Assembly: GCF_000799165.1 (NCBI RefSeq)
Contig: NZ_JUGF01000002.1
Location: 1 to 64,000, forward strand
Direction of reading: 5' to 3'
Source: Methylotenera versatilis 7
GTDB taxonomy: Bacteria > Pseudomonadota > Gammaproteobacteria > Burkholderiales > Methylophilaceae
Length of the DNA stretch: 64,000 nt
Shown here: piece by piece, positions 1 to 11,583 of the stretch
Numbering within the stretch: position 1 is the stretch's first letter
Layout: every line of letters begins with the position of its first letter
Notes under the pieces: model-generated
The model's input: the letters and a program-made list of their open reading frames with translations, nothing else
What the model was told of the DNA's origin: nothing
Database searches by the model: none
Program-made: the position numbers and the translations under genes

Positions 1-3000
1 GCCAACGAATTCATTGTGGGCGGTATCCATGGTGTAGGTCCACACGCCGGCGGCGTTGATGCTGAACTTGCCGTAGCCGTTGGAACCGGCCACGTTGGTC
101 TGCGCCACGAAGGTCGCGGCGCTGTCCACGTCGGTCGCCGTGAGTGTGCCGCCAGTGCTTTGTACGGCATTGGTCTCGGTCAGGTCGGCGGTACTGCTGC
201 CAGTGATGACGGCCGCATCATTGGTGCCAAGGATGGTGACGGTGACGCTGGTGGTGGTGCCGTCGCTACTGGTCACCGTAAAGGTGTCCGTATAGGTGGT
301 GCCAGCGACGAATTCATTGTGCGCGCTGCTGGCAACATAGGTCCAGGCGCCTGCCGCGTTGATGCTGAAGCTGCCGTAGGTGCCAGCAGTGGCGGTTTGG
401 GCCACAAAGGTGGCTGGGCTGTCCACGTCGCTGATGCTGAGTGTGCCATTGGTGCTGAGCACGGCATTGGTTTCGGTGAGGTTAACCGTGGCGCTGCCCA
501 GTACCGCCGCATCGTTGGTGCCAAGGATGGTGACGGTGATCACTTGCGTGGTGCCGTCGGCTGTCGCCACCGTAATGCTGTCGGTGTAGCTGGTGCCGCC
601 AACGAATTCATTGTGGGCGGTATCCATGGTGTAGGTCCACACGCCGGCGGCGTTGATGCTGAACTTGCCGTAGCCGTTGGAACCGGCCACGTTGGTCTGC
701 GCCACGAAGGTCGCGGCGCTGTCCACGTCGGTCGCCGTGAGTGTGCCGCCAGTGCTTTGTACGGCATTGGTCTCGGTCAGGTCGGCGGTACTGCTGCCAG
801 TGATGACGGCCGCATCATTGGTGCCAAGGATGGTGACGGTGACGCTGGTGGTGGTGCCGTCGCTACTGGTCACCGTAAAGGTGTCCGTATAGGTGGTGCC
901 AGCGACGAATCATTGTGCGCGCTGCTGGCAACATAGGTCCAGGCGCCTGCCGCGGTTGATGCTGAAGCTGCCGTAGGTGCCAGCAGTGGCGGTTTGGGCC
1001 ACAAAGGTGGCTGGGCTGTCCACGTCGCTGATGCTGAGTGTGCCATTGGTGCTGAGCACGGCATTGGTTTCGGTGAGGTTAACCGTGGCGCTGCCCAGTA
1101 CCGCCGCATCGTTGGTGCCAAGGATGGTGACGGTGAATCACTTGCGTGGTGCCGTCGGCTGTCGCCACCGTAATGCTGTCGGTGTAGCTGGTGCCGCCAA
1201 CGAATTCATTGTGGGCGGTATCCATGGTGTAGGTCCACACGCCGGCGGCGTTGATGCTGAACTTGCCGTAGCCGTTGGAACCGGCCACGTTGGTCTGCGC
1301 CACGAAGTCGCGGCGCTGTCCACGTCGGTCGCCGTGAGTGTGCCGCCAGTGCTTTGTACGGCATTGGTCTCGGTCAGGTCGGCGGTACTGCTGCCAGTGA
1401 TGACGGCCGCATCATTGGTGCCAAGGATGGTGACGGTGACGCTGGGTGGTGGTGCCGTCGCTACTGGTCACCGTAAAGGTGTCCGTATAGGTGGTGCCAG
1501 CGACGAATTCATTGTGCGCGCTGCTGGCAACATAGGTCCAGGCGCCTGCCGCGTTGATGCTGAAGCTGCCGTAGGTGCCAGCAGTGGCGGTTTGGGCCAC
1601 AAAGGTGGCTGGGCTGTCCACGTCGCTGATGCTGAGTGTGCCATTGGTGCTGAGCACGGCATTGGTTTCGGTGAGGTTAACCGTGGCGCTGCCCAGTACC
1701 GCCGCATCGTTGGTGCCAAGGATGGTGACGGTGATCACTTGCGTGGTGCCGTCGGCTGTCGCCACCGTAATGCTGTCGGTGTAGCTGGTGCCGCCAACGA
1801 ATTCATTGTGGGCGGTATCCATGGTGTAGGTCCACACGCCGGCGGCGTTGATGCTGAACTTGCCGTAGCCGTTGGAACCGGCCACGTTGGTCTGCGCCAC
1901 GAAGGTCGCGGCGCTGTCCACGTCGGTCGCCGTGAGTGTGCCGCCAGTGCTTTGTACGGCATTGGTCTCGGTCAGGTCGGCGGTACTGCTGCCAGTGATG
2001 ACGGCCGCATCATTGGTGCCAAGGATGGTGACGGTGACGCTGGTGGTGGTGCCGTCGCTACTGGTCACCGTAAAGGTGTCCGTATAGGTGGTGCCAGCGA
2101 CGAATTCATTGTGCGCGCTGCTGGCAACATAGGTCCAGGCGCCTGCCGCGTTGATGCTGAAGCTGCCGTAGGTGCCAGCAGTGGCGGTTTGGGCCACAAA
2201 GGTGGCTGGGCTGTCCACGTCGCTGATGCTGAGTGTGCCATTGGTGCTGAGCACGGCATTGGTTTCGGTGAGGTTAACCGTGGCGCTGCCCAGTACCGCC
2301 GCATCGTTGGTGCCAAGGATGGTGACGGTGATCACTTGCGTGGTGCCGTCGGCTGTCGCCACCGTAATGCTGTCGGTGTAGCTGGTGCCGCCAACGAATT
2401 CATTGTGGGCGGTATCCATGGTGTAGGTCCACACGCCGGCGGCGTTGATGCTGAACTTGCCGTAGCCGTTGGAACCGGCCACGTTGGTCTGCGCCACGAA
2501 GGTCGCGGCGCTGTCCACGTCGGTCGCCGTGAGTGTGCCGCCAGTGCTTTGTACGGCATTGGTCTCGGTCAGGTCGGCGGTACTGCTGCCAGTGATGACG
2601 GCCGCATCATTGGTGCCAAGGATGGTGACGGTGACGCTGGTGGTGGTGCCGTCGCTACTGGTCACCGTAAAGGTGTCCGTATAGGTGGTGCCAGCGACGA
2701 ATTCATTGTGCGCGCTGCTGGCAACATAGGTCCAGGCGCCTGCCGCGTTGATGCTGAAGCTGCCGTAGGTGCCAGCAGTGGCGGTTTGGGCCACAAAGGT
2801 GGCTGGGCTGTCCACGTCGCTGATGCTGAGTGTGCCATTGGTGCTGAGCACGGCATTGGTTTCGGTGAGGTTAACCGTGGCGCTGCCCAGTACCGCCGCA
2901 TCGTTGGTGCCAAGGATGGTGACGGTGATCACTTGCGTGGTGCCGTCGGCTGTCGCCACCGTAATGCTGTCGGTGTAGCTGGTGCCGCCAACGAATTCAT

Positions 3001-6000
3001 TGTGGGCGGTATCCATGGTGTAGGTCCACACGCCGGCGGCGTTGATGCTGAACTTGCCGTAGCCGTTGGAACCGGCCACGTTGGTCTGCGCCACGAAGGT
3101 CGCGGCGCTGTCCACGTCGGTCGCCGTGAGTGTGCCGCCAGTGCTTTGTACGGCATTGGTCTCGGTCAGGTCGGCGGTACTGCTGCCAGTGATGACGGCC
3201 GCATCATTGGTGCCAAGGATGGTGACGGTGACGCTGGTGGTGGTGCCGTCGCTACTGGTCACCGTAAAGGTGTCCGTATAGGTGGTGCCAGCGACGAATT
3301 CATTGTGCGCGCTGCTGGCAACATAGGTCCAGGCGCCTGCCGCGTTGATGCTGAAGCTGCCGTAGGTGCCAGCAGTGGCGGTTTGGGCCACAAAGGTGGC
3401 TGGGCTGTCCACGTCGCTGATGCTGAGTGTGCCATTGGTGCTGAGCACGGCATTGGTTTCGGTGAGGTTAACCGTGGCGCTGCCCAGTACCGCCGCATCG
3501 TTGGTGCCAAGGATGGTGACGGTGATCACTTGCGTGGTGCCGTCGGCTGTCGCCACCGTAATGCTGTCGGTGTAGCTGGTGCCGCCAACGAATTCATTGT
3601 GGGCGGTATCCATGGTGTAGGTCCACACGCCGGCGGCGTTGATGCTGAACTTGCCGTAGCCGTTGGAACCGGCCACGTTGGTCTGCGCCACGAAGGTCGC
3701 GGCGCTGTCCACGTCGGTCGCCGTGAGTGTGCCGCCAGTGCTTTGTACGGCATTGGTCTCGGTCAGGTCGGCGGTACTGCTGCCAGTGATGACGGCCGCA
3801 TCATTGGTGCCAAGGATGGTGACGGTGACGCTGGTGGTGGTGCCGTCGCTACTGGTCACCGTAAAGGTGTCCGTATAGGTGGTGCCAGCGACGAATTCAT
3901 TGTGCGCGCTGCTGGCAACATAGGTCCAGGCGCCTGCCGCGTTGATGCTGAAGCTGCCGTAGGTGCCAGCAGTGGCGGTTTGGGCCACAAAGGTGGCTGG
4001 GCTGTCCACGTCGCTGATGCTGAGTGTGCCATTGGTGCTGAGCACGGCATTGGTTTCGGTGAGGTTAACCGTGGCGCTGCCCAGTACCGCCGCATCGTTG
4101 GTGCCAAGGATGGTGACGGTGATCACTTGCGTGGTGCCGTCGGCTGTCGCCACCGTAATGCTGTCGGTGTAGCTGGTGCCGCCAACGAATTCATTGTGGG
4201 CGGTATCCATGGTGTAGGTCCACACGCCGGCGGCGTTGATGCTGAACTTGCCGTAGCCGTTGGAACCGGCCACGTTGGTCTGCGCCACGAAGGTCGCGGC
4301 GCTGTCCACGTCGGTCGCCGTGAGTGTGCCGCCAGTGCTTTGTACGGCATTGGTCTCGGTCAGGTCGGCGGTACTGCTGCCAGTGATGACGGCCGCATCA
4401 TTGGTGCCAAGGATGGTGACGGTGACGCTGGTGGTGGTGCCGTCGCTACTGGTCACCGTAAAGGTGTCCGTATAGGTGGTGCCAGCGACGAATTCATTGT
4501 GCGCGCTGCTGGCAACATAGGTCCAGGCGCCTGCCGCGTTGATGCTGAAGCTGCCGTAGGTGCCAGCAGTGGCGGTTTGGGCCACAAAGGTGGCTGGGCT
4601 GTCCACGTCGCTGATGCTGAGTGTGCCATTGGTGCTGAGCACGGCATTGGTTTCGGTGAGGTTAACCGTGGCGCTGCCCAGTACCGCCGCATCGTTGGTG
4701 CCAAGGATGGTGACGGTGATCACTTGCGTGGTGCCGTCGGCTGTCGCCACCGTAATGCTGTCGGTGTAGCTGGTGCCGCCAACGAATTCATTGTGGGCGG
4801 TATCCATGGTGTAGGTCCACACGCCGGCGGCGTTGATGCTGAACTTGCCGTAGCCGTTGGAACCGGCCACGTTGGTCTGCGCCACGAAGGTCGCGGCGCT
4901 GTCCACGTCGGTCGCCGTGAGTGTGCCGCCAGTGCTTTGTACGGCATTGGTCTCGGTCAGGTCGGCGGTACTGCTGCCAGTGATGACGGCCGCATCATTG
5001 GTGCCAAGGATGGTGACGGTGACGCTGGTGGTGGTGCCGTCGCTACTGGTCACCGTAAAGGTGTCCGTATAGGTGGTGCCAGCGACGAATTCATTGTGCG
5101 CGCTGCTGGCAACATAGGTCCAGGCGCCTGCCGCGTTGATGCTGAAGCTGCCGTAGGTGCCAGCAGTGGCGGTTTGGGCCACAAAGGTGGCTGGGCTGTC
5201 CACGTCGCTGATGCTGAGTGTGCCATTGGTGCTGAGCACGGCATTGGTTTCGGTGAGGTTAACCGTGGCGCTGCCCAGTACCGCCGCATCGTTGGTGCCA
5301 AGGATGGTGACGGTGATCACTTGCGTGGTGCCGTCGGCTGTCGCCACCGTAATGCTGTCGGTGTAGCTGGTGCCGCCAACGAATTCATTGTGGGCGGTAT
5401 CCATGGTGTAGGTCCACACGCCGGCGGCGTTGATGCTGAACTTGCCGTAGCCGTTGGAACCGGCCACGTTGGTCTGCGCCACGAAGGTCGCGGCGCTGTC
5501 CACGTCGGTCGCCGTGAGTGTGCCGCCAGTGCTTTGTACGGCATTGGTCTCGGTCAGGTCGGCGGTACTGCTGCCAGTGATGACGGCCGCATCATTGGTG
5601 CCAAGGATGGTGACGGTGACGCTGGTGGTGGTGCCGTCGCTACTGGTCACCGTAAAGGTGTCCGTATAGGTGGTGCCAGCGACGAATTCATTGTGCGCGC
5701 TGCTGGCAACATAGGTCCAGGCGCCTGCCGCGTTGATGCTGAAGCTGCCGTAGGTGCCAGCAGTGGCGGTTTGGGCCACAAAGGTGGCTGGGCTGTCCAC
5801 GTCGCTGATGCTGAGTGTGCCATTGGTGCTGAGCACGGCATTGGTTTCGGTGAGGTTAACCGTGGCGCTGCCCAGTACCGCCGCATCGTTGGTGCCAAGG
5901 ATGGTGACGGTGATCACTTGCGTGGTGCCGTCGGCTGTCGCCACCGTAATGCTGTCGGTGTAGCTGGTGCCGCCAACGAATTCATTGTGGGCGGTATCCA

Positions 6001-9000
6001 TGGTGTAGGTCCACACGCGGCGGCGTTGATGCTGAACTTGCCGTAGCCGTTGGAACCGGCCACGTTGGTCTGCGCCACGAAGGTCGCGGCGCTGTCCACG
6101 TCGGTCGCCGTGAGTGTGCCGCCAGTGCTTTGTACGGCATTGGTCTCGGTCAGGTCGGCGGTACTGCTGCCAGTGATGACGGCCGCATCATTGGTGCCAA
6201 GGATGGTGACGGTGACGCTGGTGGTGGTGCCGTCGCTACTGGTCACCGTAAAGGTGTCCGTATAGGTGGTGCCAGCGACGAATTCATTGTGCGCGCTGCT
6301 GGCAACATAGGTCCAGGCGCCTGCCGCGTTGATGCTGAAGCTGCCGTAGGTGCCAGCAGTGGCGGTTTGGGCCACAAAGGTGGCTGGGCTGTCCACGTCG
6401 CTGATGCTGAGTGTGCCATTGGTGCTGAGCACGGCATTGGTTTCGGTGAGGTTAACCGTGGCGCTGCCCAGTACCGCCGCATCGTTGGTGCCAAGGATGG
6501 TGACGGTGATCACTTGCGTGGTGCCGTCGGCTGTCGCCACCGTAATGCTGTCGGTGTAGCTGGTGCCGCCAACGAATTCATTGTGGGCGGTATCCATGGT
6601 GTAGGTCCACACGCCGGCGGCGTTGATGCTGAACTTGCCGTAGCCGTTGGAACCGGCCACGTTGGTCTGCGCCACGAAGGTCGCGGCGCTGTCCACGTCG
6701 GTCGCCGTGAGTGTGCCGCCAGTGCTTTGTACGGCATTGGTCTCGGTCAGGTCGGCGGTACTGCTGCCAGTGATGACGGCCGCATCATTGGTGCCAAGGA
6801 TGGTGACGGTGACGCTGGTGGTGGTGCCGTCGCTACTGGTCACCGTAAAGGTGTCCGTATAGGTGGTGCCAGCGACGAATTCATTGTGCGCGCTGCTGGC
6901 AACATAGGTCCAGGCGCCTGCCGCGTTGATGCTGAAGCTGCCGTAGGTGCCAGCAGTGGCGGTTTGGGCCACAAAGGTGGCTGGGCTGTCCACGTCGCTG
7001 ATGCTGAGTGTGCCATTGGTGCTGAGCACGGCATTGGTTTCGGTGAGGTTAACCGTGGCGCTGCCCAGTACCGCCGCATCGTTGGTGCCAAGGATGGTGA
7101 CGGTGATCACTTGCGTGGTGCCGTCGGCTGTCGCCACCGTAATGCTGTCGGTGTAGCTGGTGCCGCCAACGAATTCATTGTGGGCGGTATCCATGGTGTA
7201 GGTCCACACGCCGGCGGCGTTGATGCTGAACTTGCCGTAGCCGTTGGAACCGGCCACGTTGGTCTGCGCCACGAAGGTCGCGGCGCTGTCCACGTCGGTC
7301 GCCGTGAGTGTGCCGCCAGTGCTTTGTACGGCATTGGTCTCGGTCAGGTCGGCGGTACTGCTGCCAGTGATGACGGCCGCATCATTGGTGCCAAGGATGG
7401 TGACGGTGACGCTGGTGGTGGTGCCGTCGCTACTGGTCACCGTAAAGGTGTCCGTATAGGTGGTGCCAGCGACGAATTCATTGTGCGCGCTGCTGGCAAC
7501 ATAGGTCCAGGCGCCTGCCGCGTTGATGCTGAAGCTGCCGTAGGTGCCAGCAGTGGCGGTTTGGGCCACAAAGGTGGCTGGGCTGTCCACGTCGCTGATG
7601 CTGAGTGTGCCATTGGTGCTGAGCACGGCATTGGTTTCGGTGAGGTTAACCGTGGCGCTGCCCAGTACCGCCGCATCGTTGGTGCCAAGGATGGTGACGG
7701 TGATCACTTGCGTGGTGCCGTCGGCTGTCGCCACCGTAATGCTGTCGGTGTAGCTGGTGCCGCCAACGAATTCATTGTGGGCGGTATCCATGGTGTAGGT
7801 CCACACGCCGGCGGCGTTGATGCTGAACTTGCCGTAGCCGTTGGAACCGGCCACGTTGGTCTGCGCCACGAAGGTCGCGGCGCTGTCCACGTCGGTCGCC
7901 GTGAGTGTGCCGCCAGTGCTTTGTACGGCATTGGTCTCGGTCAGGTCGGCGGTACTGCTGCCAGTGATGACGGCCGCATCATTGGTGCCAAGGATGGTGA
8001 CGGTGACGCTGGTGGTGGTGCCGTCGCTACTGGTCACCGTAAAGGTGTCCGTATAGGTGGTGCCAGCGACGAATTCATTGTGCGCGCTGCTGGCAACATA
8101 GGTCCAGGCGCCTGCCGCGTTGATGCTGAAGCTGCCGTAGGTGCCAGCAGTGGCGGTTTGGGCCACAAAGGTGGCTGGGCTGTCCACGTCGCTGATGCTG
8201 AGTGTGCCATTGGTGCTGAGCACGGCATTGGTTTCGGTGAGGTTAACCGTGGCGCTGCCCAGTACCGCCGCATCGTTGGTGCCAAGGATGGTGACGGTGA
8301 TCACTTGCGTGGTGCCGTCGGCTGTCGCCACCGTAATGCTGTCGGTGTAGCTGGTGCCGCCAACGAATTCATTGTGGGCGGTATCCATGGTGTAGGTCCA
8401 CACGCCGGCGGCGTTGATGCTGAACTTGCCGTAGCCGTTGGAACCGGCCACGTTGGTCTGCGCCACGAAGGTCGCGGCGCTGTCCACGTCGGTCGCCGTG
8501 AGTGTGCCGCCAGTGCTTTGTACGGCATTGGTCTCGGTCAGGTCGGCGGTACTGCTGCCAGTGATGACGGCCGCATCATTGGTGCCAAGGATGGTGACGG
8601 TGACGCTGGTGGTGGTGCCGTCGCTACTGGTCACCGTAAAGGTGTCCGTATAGGTGGTGCCAGCGACGAATTCATTGTGCGCGCTGCTGGCAACATAGGT
8701 CCAGGCGCCTGCCGCGTTGATGCTGAAGCTGCCGTAGGTGCCAGCAGTGGCGGTTTGGGCCACAAAGGTGGCTGGGCTGTCCACGTCGCTGATGCTGAGT
8801 GTGCCATTGGTGCTGAGCACGGCATTGGTTTCGGTGAGGTTAACCGTGGCGCTGCCCAGTACCGCCGCATCGTTGGTGCCAAGGATGGTGACGGTGATCA
8901 CTTGCGTGGTGCCGTCGGCTGTCGCCACCGTAATGCTGTCGGTGTAGCTGGTGCCGCCAACGAATTCATTGTGGGCGGTATCCATGGTGTAGGTCCACAC

Positions 9001-9771
9001 GCCGGCGGCGTTGATGCTGAACTTGCCGTAGCCGTTGGAACCGGCCACGTTGGTCTGCGCCACGAAGGTCGCGGCGCTGTCCACGTCGGTCGCCGTGAGT
9101 GTGCCGCCAGTGCTTTGTACGGCATTGGTCTCGGTCAGGTCGGCGGTACTGCTGCCAGTGATGACGGCCGCATCATTGGTGCCAAGGATGGTGACGGTGA
9201 CGCTGGTGGTGGTGCCGTCGCTACTGGTCACCGTAAAGGTGTCCGTATAGGTGGTGCCAGCGACGAATTCATTGTGCGCGCTGCTGGCAACATAGGTCCA
9301 GGCGCCTGCCGCGTTGATGCTGAAGCTGCCGTAGGTGCCAGCAGTGGCGGTTTGGGCCACAAAGGTGGCTGGGCTGTCCACGTCGCTGATGCTGAGTGTG
9401 CCATTGGTGCTGAGCACGGCATTGGTTTCGGTGAGGTTAACCGTGGCGCTGCCCAGTACCGCCGCATCGTTGGTGCCAAGGATGGTGACGGTGATCACTT
9501 GCGTGGTGCCGTCGGCTGTCGCCACCGTAATGCTGTCGGTGTAGCTGGTGCCGCCAACGAATTCATTGTGGGCGGTATCCATGGTGTAGGTCCACACGCC
9601 GGCGGCGTTGATGCTGAACTTGCCGTAGCCGTTGGAACCGGCCACGTTGGTCTGCGCCACGAAGGTCGCGGCGCTGTCCACGTCGGTCGCCGTGAGTGTG
9701 CCGCCAGTGCTTTGTACGGCATTGGTCTCGGTCAGGTCGGCGGTACTGCTGCCAGTGATGACGGCCGCATC
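1..9771 (-). repeat. Tandem array of 597-bp units (16.4 copies), each coding two VCBS domains
   Basis: The same 597-bp sequence recurs head to tail from 9771 down to the left edge. Landmarks such as the AACGAATTC motif fall at 4, 601, 1199, 1796 and so on, exactly 597 apart except where single-base indels occur. Each unit codes a 101-residue and a 98-residue VCBS domain that share the TLTETNAV-like start, the FSINAAG..WTY core, the AHNEFV motif and the TVTILGTND end. I saw no base substitutions between copies, only indels at about 910, 955, 1137, 1307, 1446 and 6018. The unit is about 60% G+C (36 of 60 bases in two hand-counted rows), against clearly AT-richer flanks. Copy number in the real genome may differ because such arrays are easily collapsed. 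Confidence 0.97.
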
Positions 9772-10797
9772 ATTGACTGGAGTAATTGTAACTTGTGCAG
9801 TTACAGGATCAGATGTCGCACCATCATTATCTGTCACAACGAATGGCACATTTACACTGCCATTAAAATTCAATGCTGGAATAAAAATTAAACCCGTTGC
9901 TTGTGTAGGTGTTAGTGGCGTACCTGCGACTACTGTCGTAACCCCATCTGCCAGATACAATATACCTTGCGTTGTTGGTGGCAAAGCCGTAACGGTGACG
10001 CTGACAATTGAGCCATCTGGGTCGTTGCCTGCTAAGTTAAGTGTGGCATTTGTTGTATCTTCGACACCAGATGCACTGCTAAAACTTGCGGTAGGTGAAA
10101 TATTGCTAGGTGGATTAACTGCTGGCGGCCTGGCCGCAGACACAAGGTAATCGGGGTCGTTACTTTGGCGAATCGTGTCATAACGACGACTTTCAAACTC
10201 TGAATTTGGTGTTCTATAATCAAAACCAAATACATTTAAATCGTGATCAATACGCGGCAAATTAATCGTATTACTTAGACCATCACTTAATTGCACTTCA
10301 CGGTCTTGAATTAAACGGCTGCCATCTAAATATTCACGACTCGCGACCTCGTAGCTATAGTTAAATTTATTTAACACATCATCGATGCGCAACAAATCAA
10401 CAAAAGCATGACCTTGTTGCGAGCCTGCATTTACACCATCGTTAACATCACTGCGTTCATTGGTAAGTGCTGCAACAATGTCATCAATATTGTCACCAGT
10501 TTGAATCGCTTGAATCAAACTTTGAATGGTGGCTTGAGAAACCGTCTTATCAGCAGGATCAACGATGTTATATAAAATGGCGTCACTTAGCTCTTGTGTA
10601 AATGTGACAGTTTGCTCGGACCCGATTTGCACAACGTTGCCATTAACAAGCTGCAACTCAACTATCGTGCCAGTTGGAGCCACGATGCTATCACCAGACT
10701 GGATAGAATCACCCAAATTTAATATGCGTTGCGCGCCTGTGGCGTCTACGATAATTGCTGAACCTGTGAGTAGTACTACGGTGCCAATTGTTGCCAT
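1..10797 (-). CDS. Giant type I-secreted LapA-like adhesin with VCBS repeats, 3' end outside window, frame broken by single-base indels
   Basis: The reading frame starts at ATG 10797, about 160 bp after the LuxR-type gene. Residues 1-130 resemble the retention module of LapA-type adhesins, which plugs the outer-membrane channel so that the protein stays on the cell surface. A Pro-rich linker with an Ala-Ala pair (VSAARPPA, about residues 219-226) follows, then one cadherin/Ig-like domain (about 235-342), then alternating VCBS domains of 101 and 98 residues. Sixteen complete pairs and 73 residues of a 17th first-type domain fit before the left edge, so the C-terminal RTX/secretion signal is not seen. 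The frame is lost at about 6018 (one C missing) and again near 1446, 1307, 1137, 955 and 910; each is a plus or minus one base change in an otherwise perfect repeat copy, so sequencing or assembly error is more likely than true decay. The gene is expected to encode a very long biofilm or attachment adhesin exported by the adjacent ABC/HlyD pair. Family assignment is confident; length and intactness are not. Confidence 0.85.
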
Positions 10798-10914
10798 GTT
10801 ATTTCTCTCAAATATAAAAAGTAGATTACTTTTTTAGATAGTTGAATTAAACAGCAATGAGCACAAGAAAAACATTGGCCTAAAGGACAATAAGGGCAGG
10901 GAAAAGCTAGATAT

Positions 10915-10938
10915 ATTTTAAGATTAATATCTTAAAAT
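10915..10938. promoter_or_regulatory. Perfect 10-bp inverted repeat between the luxR-type gene and the adhesin
   Basis: ATTTTAAGAT at 10915-10924 and its exact reverse complement at 10929-10938 are separated by TAAT. The repeat lies 17 bp beyond the stop of the LuxR-type gene and about 120 bp upstream of the adhesin start. It lacks a T-run on either side, so it is a poor intrinsic terminator; an operator for the adjacent regulator is possible. The rest of 10798-10955 is AT-rich and must hold the adhesin's own promoter if it has one. Confidence 0.4.
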
Positions 10939-10955
10939 CAAGTAAAAAATTAACT

Positions 10956-11576
10956 TTATTTTTGATTTTTATTGAGCATTAATGCCAGATGTAAACGATC
11001 TTTTGCACCTAATCGCTCAAAAGCAGCTGACAAGTGTGCTTTAACCGTGCGCTCTGTAATCGCCAGAATACGCGCGATTTCTTTATTACTTAAACCTTTC
11101 GCCGCCTCAATCGCCACCTGTTTTTCGCGATTCGTCAGCAAGCTCAAATGCTGGGTCACCTGTGCGTTTTGATTTCCCGCTAAAGTGCTCGAGACTTCAA
11201 TTAGTCGCTTGAGTAAATCCTGTCCCATCCACACACCGCCATGACTAATTACCGTTTTGATTTCAGCCAAAACATTAGCAGGACTATAGGCATGCGAATA
11301 AGCAACCGCACCAAGGCTCATGGCATGTAATGCTTCTGCTTGATTAGGCGAATTCGTGAGCACGACTATTTTTGCCTGCGTATAATTTTGCTGAATAAGT
11401 GTAATAGTATTCGCCAACCATTCTTGCCTGTCTGGATTCATGTGCAGCCAAAATATAATGGCCTCGTTTGTTTGCACTTTAGCAGGCATTAAAAAATCGG
11501 TAATTCTCGCTTTAGGGAAAGCCTCTACCCAGCCATGCAAACCCGTACTGAAGGGTGAGATAAAAATATCCTGCAT
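10956..11576 (-). CDS. LuxR/NarL-type transcription regulator with degenerate receiver domain
   Basis: The 206-residue protein has a C-terminal GerE-type helix-turn-helix (about residues 143-203) with LTNREKQV, GLSNKEIARIL and TVKAHLSAAFERL segments typical of NarL/FixJ regulators. The N-terminal 115 residues look like a response-regulator receiver fold (IVVLTNS and ALHAMSLGAVAYSHAYSP resemble strands 4 and 5), but I see no phospho-acceptor Asp after the third strand (AIIFWLHMNPD), and the conserved Lys is replaced by His at about residue 95. It may therefore act without classical phosphorylation. It sits between the HlyD-type gene (7-bp gap) and the adhesin, in the same direction, so it probably regulates this locus. 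The target is inferred from position only. Confidence 0.85.
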   Translation of the reverse strand: MQDIFISPFSTGLHGWVEAFPKARITDFLMPAKVQTNEAIIFWLHMNPDRQEWLANTITLIQQNYTQAKIVVLTNSPNQAEALHAMSLGAVAYSHAYSPANVLAEIKTVISHGGVWMGQDLLKRLIEVSSTLAGNQNAQVTQHLSLLTNREKQVAIEAAKGLSNKEIARILAITERTVKAHLSAAFERLGAKDRLHLALMLNKNQK

Positions 11577-11583
11577 AAACGCC

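Noticed and set aside
905-1450. Programmed frameshifting or phase variation in the adhesin
   Set aside because: The indels are in ordinary short runs of two or three bases, not homopolymer tracts or slippery sites, and cluster near the sequence edge, which fits sequence error better.
977-6046. Plus-strand open frame of 1689 codons, and a similar one at 6130-9891
   Set aside because: The 597-bp unit is a multiple of three and has no stop in this antisense frame, so the frame stays open through every copy. The minus strand codes recognisable VCBS domains; the plus-strand product has none.
1-9771. Possible CRISPR array
   Set aside because: Units are 597 bp, contiguous, identical and coding, with no short repeats or variable spacers.
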